A DNA stretch of 64,000 nt from Liolophura sinensis (lineage: Eukaryota > Mollusca > Polyplacophora > Chitonida > Chitonidae). The stretch lies in contig NC_088296.1 of NCBI RefSeq assembly GCF_032854445.1, forward strand, positions 18,339,485 to 18,403,484. The letters are read 5' to 3'. The stretch's first letter is position 1, and the number at the start of each line of letters is the position of its first letter. A program made the position numbers and the translations under genes. The notes below the pieces were generated by a model. It did not search any database and was not told where the DNA came from. It saw nothing but the letters and a program-made list of their open reading frames with translations. Positions 56,601 to 64,000 of this stretch are shown one piece after another.

Positions 56601-59600
56601 AAAAGTGCAGACCAGGTGTCCCTAAACTAAGAAGAACATTGGTGATAGTAAATGAAGAGAACAGCTGATATCGGTACAATCTATACTCACCAGCCAGCTC
56701 CATTGACGTCTCTGCTCTGTCTAATTTTGACTTCATCTGAAATGATTCAAATTTCGTCAGCAGCATGTAAACTCATCTTAGGTGATATTTACATGTACTA
56801 ACTGACCAGGCATGTGTACTAAACAGGTAAAATAAACAAAGTGGTCTCTTTTCATGCCTCCTACGTAATGTACAAAGACATACGGCCATGTTAATAAGCT
56901 TTACTATCTGATTACAGCACTTAATAAAATTCATAACATTACAACATCCTTGATCTGCAACAAGGTTGCCAAGTCTTCTTTTTGTTTTTTTAAATCCTCA
57001 AGGACCAAAGTGAAAATATCTGCTAACAATCCCATTTACATGTATACTAATTGACCATAAATTTCGTCCACGACTAACTTGAGCCTTTTTCCTGATCTAC
57101 ACTAATTGACCATGTATTTTGTCCACGACTAACTTGAGCGTTTCTCCTGATCTACACTAATTGACCATAAATTTCGTCCACGACTAACTTGAGCCTTTTT
57201 CCTGATCTATACTAATTGACGATGTATTTTGTCCACGACTAACTTGAGCCTTATTCCTGATCTACACTAATTGACCATAAATTTCGTCCACGACTAACTT
57301 GAGCCTTATTCCTGATCTACACTAATTGACCATAAATTTCGTCCACGACTAACTTGAGCCTTTTTCCTGATCTATACTAATTGACCATATATTTCGTCCA
57401 CGACTAACTAGAGCCTTTTTCCTGATCTACACTGATTGACCATAAATTTCATCTACACCTAACATGAGCCTTTTTCCTGATCTATACTAATTGACCATAA
57501 ATTTCGTCCACGACTAACTTGAGCATTTTTCCTGATCTACACTAATTGACCATGTATTTCGTCCACGACTAACTTGAGCATTTTTCCTGATCTATACTAA
57601 TTGACCATGTATTTCGTCCACGACTAACTTGAGCCTTATTCCTGATCTACACTAATTGACCATAAATTTCGTCCACGACTAACTTGAGCCTTTTTCCTGA
57701 TCTATACTAATTGACCATATATTTCGTCCACGACTAACTAGAGCCTTTTTCCTGATCTACACTGATTGACCATAAATTTCATCTACGCCTAACATGAGCC
57801 TTTTTCCTGATCTATACTAATTGACCATAAATTTCGTCCACGACTAACTTGAGCCTTTTTCCTGATCTATACTAATTGACCATAAATTTCGTCCACAACT
57901 AACTTGAGCATTTTTCCTGATTTTGAGAGTCCTGTTGATTTTAGAGAAGTGTTTTGAGGATTGCTTGGAACAAGGGATGATATTCTCCTGGAAAGCTGTA
58001 AACGTTTTGTCACCTTTATTTGCCTCTAAAAATGCACATTTGTGGAGCAAAATTTTAGGTAATTTAGGGTAACAGTTTAACTGTACTATTGATTTTTGAT
58101 TTTGACAGAATTATCGATCGATGAACACTGAGCTTTGGACTTGATTAAAGCTCTGATAAGATTCGTAGATTACTGTCAATGTAATTTTACATTAAACTGA
58201 AGATAAGACGTTATTGTATACTATAGCTGTATACCTAGCTATACATGTACCTAGCTATACATGTAAAACTTGTGATATATCATAAAGGTACATATAACTA
58301 CAGAGCACTGATGAAGCCATCCAAATGTGTTTTTACATGAAAATTATGGAAAAAAAAGAAGTGCATGGACGTTAGAAAAAGATGGTGCATGTTAAACTGT
58401 AGTTGACAGTATAAAATCCATGTTATCAAAAGTACTGATTTTTTACCTTTGGTAAATAAATGTTTCATTACTGATCTCCTATACTATAAATTTTCCATAA
58501 CCCATTGTTTTTTTTCAAACGTGTCATAAAAGCAATGAATATGTTATTAGATCGTACCTAAAGAAGTACATGTACACCTAAAGAATAGCTTAGGTGATCA
58601 ACTATGAGTTAAAGGTGTGAATTGTCTTAAATTTTATTTATATCATTGTAAAACAACAAGAAAGTGGATAATATACTGGCCTCGGAATCATGAAGTGATC
58701 TTAGACTTAAGTCAACATTTCAGATCATTTTAAAATTGTTATTTCTGATGTAGCAAGGTGAAAATAATGGTTGACAACTTAAAACATTCTTGGTAAGTCT
58801 TTGAGCAACAAATTTCAGCTAAACTAAAGGAAAGGAACATATCAAGTTCTGATTGAAATTCTGACTTAAGTCTAAGATCGCTTTGAGATCAAGAGGCCAG
58901 GAAACCATCACATATGTATCTGAAAAAATGTATATAATTTACATGATAGAAAGTTATCCTTAAGATATAACCTGGGATCAATTTGAGGTAATCATTTTTA
59001 TTCTGAGCTCTTACAAATAAGTGAATGACCAAAAATTTTGACCCCTGTATGTGCATGTACATGTATACGCCCTTAAATTGTGTAATGTGCATGTATAGGC
59101 CCTTATATTGTGTATGAGTACACATATAGGCTCTTATATTGTGTATAAGTACACATATAGGCCCTTTTATTGTGTACATGTACAGGCCCTTATATTGTGT
59201 ATAAGTACATGTATAGGCCCTTATATTGTGTACATGTACATGTATAGGCCCTCAAATTGTGCATAAGTACATGTATACGCACTTGTATTGTGTATAAGTA
59301 CATGTATAGGCCCTTATATTGTGTACACGTAAATATTTAGGCCCTCATATTATGTACACGTACATGTATAGGCCCTTATACTGTGTACATGTACAGCCCC
59401 TTATATTGTATACATGTACATATATAGGCCCTTATACTGTGTACATGTACATGTTTAGCCCCTTATATTGTGTACATGTAAACCCCTTCATATTGTGTAC
59501 ATGTACATGTATAGACACTTATATTGTGTACATGTATAGGCCCTTATATTGTGTACATGTACAGACATGTAATTCACACTTGGCTAAGTCCAAGTGAACA

Positions 59601-60183
59601 TAAAAAAGTGAAACAGAAAATAAGTCACATTTGGAGTCCTTGTTTTAAGCATGTTTCACATGAGAGAGATAGGGACAATGAAACCTGGACACCTCGCGCA
59701 CAAAAACTTATGGCCTCAGATAGGGTTAGTTGTAGTTACATCTCTTTCACATTTGTGGCAAAACGACTGATCAACCTAATTTGCAAACTCGTTGATCAAG
59801 GGCTACTGTGGACTTACAGATACATCAATCCTAGTATGTGTACAAACTCGCTGATCAAGGACTACTGTGGACTTACAGATACATCCATCCTAGTACGTGT
59901 ACAAACTCATTAATCAAGGACTACTGTGGACTTACAGATACATCGATCCTAGTACGTGTACAAACTCGTTGATCAAGGACTACTGTGGACTTACAGATAC
60001 ATCGATCCTAGTACGTGTACATCGTTATTTATTTAACAACTGCAGATTAGAAAATAAGAAAATGGTGTATGTGAGTACCTTATCCTTGTCTTTGGCTTGT
60101 GCAGTAACTGACTGACTCAATGACTCGAACTGTCTTTTCACCTCATTTCTCTCTCGACATTTACTCTGATACTGTTTCTGACA
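50514..60183 (-). CDS. PSTPIP-like F-BAR protein, six 3' exons (partial gene)
   Basis: PSTPIP proteins bind and bend membranes through an F-BAR coiled coil and link PEST-type phosphatases to actin. Exons in transcript order are 60183-60079, 56736-56691, 55775-55696, 54946-54848, 53378-53282 and 50692-50514. All junctions are GT/AG, and phases agree throughout (0, 1, 0, 0, 1). Together they give about 200 residues. Coiled-coil sequence (CQKQYQSKCRERNEVKRQFE) leads to EEEKIDVLRNEIWVHCN, then IRVQLERCSIEEDIADFI, then STGGDRPGKIEYENYF. This matches the order and spacing of LRN..WVH.N, L..C.I..DI..F and TG..PP....Y.NYY in PSTPIP1/2. The 5' half of the F-BAR domain was not found and may lie beyond 64000. 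A stop at 50514 ends a Pro-rich tail with no SH3 domain. Confidence 0.82.
51141..51322 (-). mobile_element. Old SINE fragment (family 1)
   Basis: CTGAAGAATATTTCGCTTAC, GACCAGCATTATGGTGGTCA and AGAGCTGTGCTTGAACTCGT match the family-1 body and B box. The tail is gone. Confidence 0.8.
51827..52130 (-). mobile_element. SINE family 3, 5'-truncated
   Basis: On the minus strand it ends GTTAAACCCCAAGCATATATACATG. The body contains GTTGGCCCAGTGTCAGTATA and GTGTCTTCGTCATGATACTT, shared with 61722-62095. Confidence 0.82.
52180..52525 (+). mobile_element. tRNA-headed SINE (family 4)
   Basis: The A box lies in TAGTTGTTAGGGGCGCTTGC and the B box in GCAGGGTTCAAACCTGGCC. The middle GGAAAGTCTGTCGGTAACTT and TTGGTGGTTCACAAAG resembles the family-1 centre. 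It ends GCATTAAGCAACGAATAAAT and abuts the 119-bp array, which begins in its A/T tail. Confidence 0.82.
52507..53339 (-). repeat. 119-bp tandem array duplicating an exon end, 7 copies
   Basis: The unit repeats exactly every 119 bases (ends near 52625, 52744, 52863, 52982, 53101, 53220 and 53339) with substitutions only. On the minus strand each copy holds the last 58-59 bases of PSTPIP-like exon e, the donor CCAG|GTAGGT and about 60 bases of intron. The highest-coordinate copy is the real exon. In the others the exon piece is preceded by a TTTATTTACCTATTTATTTA tract and ATTAG or ATTAAC. Confidence 0.95.
53282..53378 (-). CDS. PSTPIP-like exon e: 97 bp, source of the 119-bp array
   Basis: The acceptor is TTATTGTTGTAG and the donor GACCAG|GTAGGT. 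It encodes HCEKIRVQLERCSIEEDIAD then FICSNSTGGDRP and one base. A second acceptor-like GTTGTAG lies inside the exon before CATTGAGG. The 3' 59 bases plus the donor are duplicated in the array at 52507-53220. Confidence 0.88.
54083..54162. repeat. Short GACACCAGACAA-type repeat
   Basis: About six degenerate units (GACACCAGGCAA, GACACCGGACAG, GACATTGGACAA) lie in the intron between exons d and e. Confidence 0.8.
54277..54452 (-). repeat. Dispersed repeat, inverted partner at 57911
   Basis: The minus strand (GTGTTTTGAGGTTTGCTAGC, ATGGGATGATATTCT, TTTGCCTCTAAAAAATGCAC) matches the plus strand at 57911-58078. No coding or RNA feature was identified. Confidence 0.8.
54577..54736 (+). mobile_element. 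5'-truncated SINE (family 1) with small duplication
   Basis: It starts CTGTCAGCAACCTGCGGGTG and ends GGCGTAAAACACCAATCAGA with an ATAAAT tail. The GTCTGCC(G/C)(A/G)GTTTCC block is duplicated in tandem. Confidence 0.88.
54848..54946 (-). CDS. PSTPIP-like exon d: 99 bp, LRN..WVH core
   Basis: The acceptor is TTGTTTTTGCAG and the donor TCG|GTAAGA. It encodes FQVLEEEKIDVLRNEIWVHC then NIMSDVCVDVDS. This is the most diagnostic block of the PSTPIP family (FQ.LEEERI..LRN..WVH.N..S..CV). Confidence 0.88.
55018..55235 (-). mobile_element. SINE (family 1), head cut by another SINE
   Basis: The body is well preserved and runs to GAACTCACAGCGTGAGG..CATTGGTGAGAGGCTCT. It then stops where a family-2 SINE begins. 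Confidence 0.9.
55236..55513 (+). mobile_element. 5'-truncated SINE (family 2)
   Basis: AAAAGAGGAAATTAAAACTT, GGATAGTGCAACGACTGGTT and AAACCCCAAGCACTCACTCA match the copies at 15252 and 29970. It is joined directly to the family-1 copy on its left. Confidence 0.9.
55696..55775 (-). CDS. PSTPIP-like exon c: 80 bp
   Basis: The acceptor is TTTCTTTGCAG and the donor AAT|GTGAGT. It encodes DISYKASVENLEQVRLSWEK then EMEEICN, matching Y..S...LE..R..WE.E....C in PSTPIP. Confidence 0.82.
55929..56160 (-). mobile_element. SINE (family 1) with internal deletion
   Basis: Tail, body and head (GAGCTACGGAGGCCCC) are present. The segment between CCACGACC and AGGAAGCCAGCATGAGC is shortened. Confidence 0.92.
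56691..56736 (-). CDS. PSTPIP-like exon b: 46 bp
   Basis: It encodes MKSKLDRAETSMELA and one extra base, between AATCATTTCAG and GCTG|GTGAGT. It aligns with the KA.Q.K.S...AE..Y segment of PSTPIP. It is short, but phase fits both neighbours. Confidence 0.75.
57047..57925. repeat. 55-bp satellite, about 16 copies
   Basis: The unit is TTGACCATAAATTTCGTCCA, CGACTAACTTGAGCCTTTTT, CCTGATCTACACTAA. Variants (ATAAATTTC, TGTATTTTG, ATATATTTC) are interspersed, and a block of four units near 57310-57480 recurs near 57640-57810. It lies between PSTPIP-like exons a and b. Confidence 0.96.
57911..58078 (+). repeat. Dispersed repeat, partner of 54277-54452
   Basis: TTTTGAGAGTCCTGTTGATT, GTGTTTTGAGGATTGCTTGG and TTTGCCTCTAAAAATGCACA match the complement of 54277-54452. 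It directly follows the 55-bp satellite. Confidence 0.8.
58079..59030. other. PSTPIP-like intron, nothing assigned
   Basis: AT-rich sequence with no exon or repeat recognised. Confidence 0.5.
59031..59575. repeat. About 30-bp minisatellite, about 17 copies
   Basis: Units of TATAGGCCCTTATATTGTGT plus ACATGTACATG. The palindrome TACATGTA recurs in most units. It lies in the intron between exons a and b. Confidence 0.93.
59785..60025. repeat. 59-60-bp tandem repeat, 4 copies
   Basis: The unit is CAAACTCGTTGATCAAGGAC, TACTGTGGACTTACAGATAC, ATCGATCCTAGTACGTGTA. It ends about 55 bases before PSTPIP-like exon a. Confidence 0.94.
60079..60183 (-). CDS. PSTPIP-like exon a: coiled coil
   Basis: 105 bp between TTATTTTTCAG and AAG|GTACTC, phase 0 both sides. 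It encodes 35 charged residues beginning CQKQYQSKCRERNEVKRQFE and ending AQAKDKDK. This fits the KK.Y..KCR.AE.A... part of the F-BAR helices. Confidence 0.78.
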
Positions 60184-61721
60184 CTGAAAAATAATTACAG
60201 GATTAATAATACAAAATAATATTAAATATGAATTAAAAAATAATACAATGTAATAACAGCAACAAATTATAGCAACAAAAGTACATTACAATTAAAAGTC
60301 TCGAAGACTTAATTACTGGTGCACTGGCGACACTAGGAACTCGACAATATTCATTGCCACCTCGCTTTGCTGTTGTTTTAAACTGTGTTACAGTGAGAAT
60401 TCTGACTGGCTGATACTGAAGTGATGTCAGAACACAATAAGAATGAAAGTGTCACCAAAAGTTCATCAATGTACACAGATTATGCATATTTAAACATATA
60501 TCTGAAAAGTTTTCCGCTTACTTGGTTAAAAACACTTGAGGGCACATACATGTATGGCTAGTTTACACATGTAGGACACGACACTTAATGAAACAGGATG
60601 TACCAGGGCTAATAAAGTCGCAATGGAGTAACAGGAACACAGATTTTACACCCAGAAACTGATACTACACAGACCTTGAGAGCGTCCACTTCACATCAAT
60701 GATAATAAAAATATAGAGTGTGTTAGGACACGACTAAAAAACAATTTCTCATAATTAAGTCACCTTGTATCAGAGCACTAAAAGCATAAAACTTATGACG
60801 CAGCATCTCATACTCTACCACAACTTTAAATTGCAGAGAGTATTCTGATGTGCTCAAGTAATCTCAAGTGAGAAGTTCCGTAACAATCAAATAAATTCAC
60901 CTAACCCAAAGATAAGTGATAAACTTATCTTACACAAATTTAAGCTTGTGGCTCGTATAAAAGCTTGCACTTTTTTTCACCCATTTTTCGTTCATGAAAT
61001 ATATATAGATGCAACTAATAAATATTTATTCCAACAATTTATTTTCAACAATACAAAGGATGAAAAAAAAAAACAAACTCTGAACATGTTTTAACTATTC
61101 CAATACTCTTTGACTTTTTACATGTACACGTTTATACGTTGTCATATTTTGAGTGGATTATTCAGTTTAAATTACCAAACTAAGACTTTCCTTGAATTTC
61201 TGAAGTTTGTAAATCCAGCTAATGCTTTATCTCCATAAACTGCCTTTTAATTAGCAATTTCAAATGCAAAAAAAGAAAGTTTTTTAAAGTTTCAAATGTA
61301 TGTATGTACTGTAAATCTTCAACCTTTTCCCTTGTTTACAAGGTGCTTATTCAAGTATATTTTGAAGGCATTATTCTGTGTAGAGTGATAAAATTCAACT
61401 TTTTGTGAAGCCCAGAAACTGGACAATCCAACCAATGTGTTGTCTCCAAAATCAAGTTAAAAACATGCATACATGTAAACTGCACTGAAAAAGGTTAAGA
61501 AATTGATAGGGTATATGGCATTAGATTCCTATTGTACTGCACACGTGTGCGCTGGTTGTCCAGTGTACAACATTTATCTTCATAACATAAGACTATTGAG
61601 TTATATACTGTTTTAAATTCATGGTCATATTTGGGTTCAATAACAATAATGAAGTCGAGGCATCAACACTTAAATGTTAAATATACTTAAATATGTGTAC
61701 TTAAATGTATGTATTTAAGTA
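60184..61721. other. Upstream of exon a, nothing assigned
   Basis: Expected to be PSTPIP-like intron. No earlier F-BAR exon was recognised here. Confidence 0.5.
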
Positions 61722-62095
61722 TGTATGCTTTGGGTTTAACGTTGTACTTAACAATTTTTCAATCATAGGAGAACGAGGACTCATTAGGTGTGTGTACATA
61801 TATGATGTCTTCTTGTGGCAGGGGGAGTCCATGCCGACAAAGTGCTGCCACCACTGAAGTATCATGCTGGAGACACCAGACATGACACCCCACCCAATCA
61901 CATTACACAGACACCGGGCAAACCAGCCATATTTTCTTGCCCAAACCTCTTCATAATGGTGAGCGCTAAGCGAGGCAGCAGCAAGTATCAAGTCTTTGGT
62001 TTGATCAGACCCCACAATCAAACCTGAGGGTCTCCAGACTTTGAGGCAGAAGCTTCTAACCATTGTCAAGTGAAACCTGTTACATTTACATGGCA
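61722..62095 (-). mobile_element. tRNA-headed SINE (family 3), full length
   Basis: On the minus strand AATGGTTAGAAGCTTCTGCC is an A box and CAGGTTTGATTGTGGGGTC a B box. The body has GGTTTGCCCGGTGTCTGTGT, and the 3' end is TACAACGTTAAACCCAAAGC with a CATACATAC tail. This is the best copy of the family in the window. Confidence 0.88.
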
Positions 62096-62966
62096 ATGCC
62101 TTGACTTAATTCATTATCATATCAGATTATGGATTAATTCCAAGTAAAAAGAAAATAAGACTTACAAAGTCTACATGATATGACATCTACACGTATACGT
62201 ATCACCTATCACAATTTGGATTACACAATAAACTCAAAATAAACAGAGATTAGGCCAGACACACCAAAATTATCTCCCTTGAAGTCACCCTCCTGTTTAA
62301 ATATGCTAAAAGATGTGTGTTTATGATTGGTCTGTGGTTAGGAGGGACCTCAGAAAATGGCTAATGGTAAGTTTCAGTCAAAGTGACATAAGTTAGTTGA
62401 ATTACAAGCTTTAAGATAGATTTTAATTTTGTAAAATTATTGGGAAATCCCAGGAAAAATCTTAGGTATTTGTTAAATACATTTGGAGGTACTCTAAACA
62501 AAAATGGCTTTATATATTAGAAAAAAAAAAGAAAGCTTTGGGTAAGTAGATGAAATATACATTCTATCGAAGCTGAAAAACATCAAATTCATCTCCTTAT
62601 AAAGATGTCTCGACATTTCCGCAACTCTTAAAGGCTGATGTCATATTTTTTACATACTGTTGCCTAGAAAATATTTGACATAATGGTTAATATTACACAA
62701 GACATACTGTATCTTTTAATAGACGAGGTCTAGCTTCTTAAACTAATCCTGCAAAATGTCATAGTTACAGTCATGTAACAAGAGAGGTAACTTAGAGTAG
62801 GCCTATGTAATTCTGAACTCTAAAGAACAGTACATGTAGACAATCAATTAAACCATAGCTCTTTATTATGCCAACTATGAAAGCTGAGTAAAGTTCCCAC
62901 AGTGCTCATGCATGCATATAAGCACTTAATTATATGGTTTCACTTAATAGCTGTCTAACAGTGTAG
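62096..62966. other. Unassigned AT-rich spacer
   Basis: No gene or repeat was recognised. Confidence 0.5.
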
Positions 62967-63130
62967 GCTGTAAGTGGGAAGGTCTGGCAGCAACCTGCGG
63001 ATGGTCATGGGCTTCCCCAAACCTCTGCACGGTTTGCTCCCACCATAATGCTGGCCGCCGTCGTATAAGTGAAATATTCTTGAGCATGGCGTAAAACACC
63101 AATCAAATACATGTAAATAAATAAATAAAT
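62967..63130 (+). mobile_element. 5'-truncated SINE (family 1)
   Basis: It starts AAGTGGGAAGGTCTGGCAGC and ends GCATGGCGTAAAACACCAAT with an AAATAAAT tail. The tRNA head is absent. Confidence 0.9.
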
Positions 63131-64000
63131 CCAACAGTGTATACTATATTTCCTTGTACTTGACTGAGACATCACATCTATGAAGCAAGATAAACATTTC
63201 TCTAAACAACAAAGTAGTTTCCTTATGTATGCAGTTTCAGTTTCAGACACCAAAAGTCAGACTTGTATCACAGGAAGAGCCCAATACAGTTTCAAGTGTA
63301 CAAGTCATGTACTGTGCATTGCATTGTTCCCGAGTTTCCCGGGTTTAGTTGTACCGAGAGTCGAGAGAGTATATACAGATTCATTTAGACAAAAAATTCC
63401 AGTGACAAGCTCTTTCTTTTCGTGTTTTAAATTTTTCTTTTTACCATAGTTCAGACCGCAGACAACAACAACATGACAAATACGAAAATAAGATTGAGCT
63501 TGTTCAGTGAGATCATTTGGCATTGCTAAGTTTTTATTTACTCTGTGGACTCTCTACAAATCTTCCTTTTTCAGCATGGCTTATTTTTGAACATACACCG
63601 AAGTGCCCTCAGTCGGAAAGTCAACATTTTATGAAAGCTGTCGCATTGTAACTCTCATGGGTGTGCCTCTCGATAGATACAGGAGTTACACATATCACGA
63701 CTAAGAAGGTGTCAGTATAAATGGGCCCTCTCCAACTGGGCCATAAGTCGCATTTGTTTTTTAATAGTCACTGTATAACTGTCTCTATGTATCTGTTTTG
63801 TTTCTATTAAGGAAGGCCTTGGGGAAGAATAATTTTATGTACAAGCAGACCGGGTTATCCTAAATAAATAAAAACATTATTAGTAGTAATACTGGTATTA
63901 TTTATACCATTACACAAACTACACAGTAACCCTCTATATCAAATGGATAAATTGTAGCGAATCTTAAAACACTGTGAGTCTTAATTACTCCGAGAAACCA
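63131..64000. other. Unassigned spacer to window end
   Basis: No exon or repeat was recognised. The 5' exons of the PSTPIP-like gene were looked for here and not found. Confidence 0.5.

Noticed and set aside
1-60025. Repeat arrays considered as CRISPR
   Set aside because: Units are contiguous tandem repeats without unique spacers, and the DNA is eukaryotic.
1190-63130. Possible tRNA genes at SINE heads
   Set aside because: A and B boxes are present, but the cloverleaf is not intact and each is fused to a SINE body.
60184-64000. 5' F-BAR exons of the PSTPIP-like gene
   Set aside because: I looked for the start of the F-BAR domain on the minus strand and found no exon with both splice sites and family motifs.

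Overview
This is eukaryotic, intron-rich, AT-rich genomic DNA with no long open reading frames. The dominant dispersed repeat is a tRNA-headed SINE, with about 22 copies. Its body and tail (...GAGTACGGCGTAAAACACC..., then ATAAATAAATAAA) match my memory of the MetaSINE-type elements common in molluscs and other lophotrochozoans. Together with a divergent nicotinic receptor gene and many minisatellites, this suggests a mollusc (bivalve or gastropod). The phylum is inferred. A gap of exactly 200 N (45217-45416) marks a scaffold join.

Two genes can be built exon by exon, both on the minus strand. (1) Positions 24312 down to 8881 hold a complete seven-exon nicotinic acetylcholine receptor-like subunit. 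It has a signal-peptide exon, an N-terminal domain exon, the classic 45-bp and 110-bp exons, a large exon with the Cys-loop, loop C, TM1 and TM2, a TM3 exon, and a terminal TM4 exon. Splice sites are intact, but six reading-frame breaks occur inside two exons, so it is either a young pseudogene or a locus with assembly indels. (2) Positions 60183 down to 50514 hold six 3' exons of a PSTPIP-like F-BAR gene; its 5' end lies outside the window or was not recognised. The intron after its fifth exon carries a 119-bp tandem array that duplicates the 3' half of that exon with its splice donor. The copies look like potential poison exons.

Layout. 1-8.7 kb: 92-bp, 20-bp, 25-bp, 46-bp and 30-bp satellites, SINEs and a reverse-transcriptase relic (about 3.4-4.6 kb). 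8.9-24.3 kb: the receptor gene, with SINEs, MITEs and small satellites in its introns. 24.4-33.1 kb: intergenic, with SINEs and MITEs. 34.2-37.1 kb: a 1.4-kb direct duplication, followed by a 45-bp minisatellite. 39.7-41.2 kb: an array of related exon-like units, several encoding a transmembrane-like segment on the minus strand. 41.8-50 kb: SINEs, MITEs and the gap. 50-60.2 kb: the PSTPIP-like gene with four satellite arrays in its introns. 60.2-64 kb: two SINEs and otherwise unassigned sequence.

The two genes have no evident functional link. One is a cell-surface ligand-gated channel and the other a membrane-bending actin adaptor. Exon calls rest on reading splice sites, phase and family motifs by eye. 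No alignment was run.
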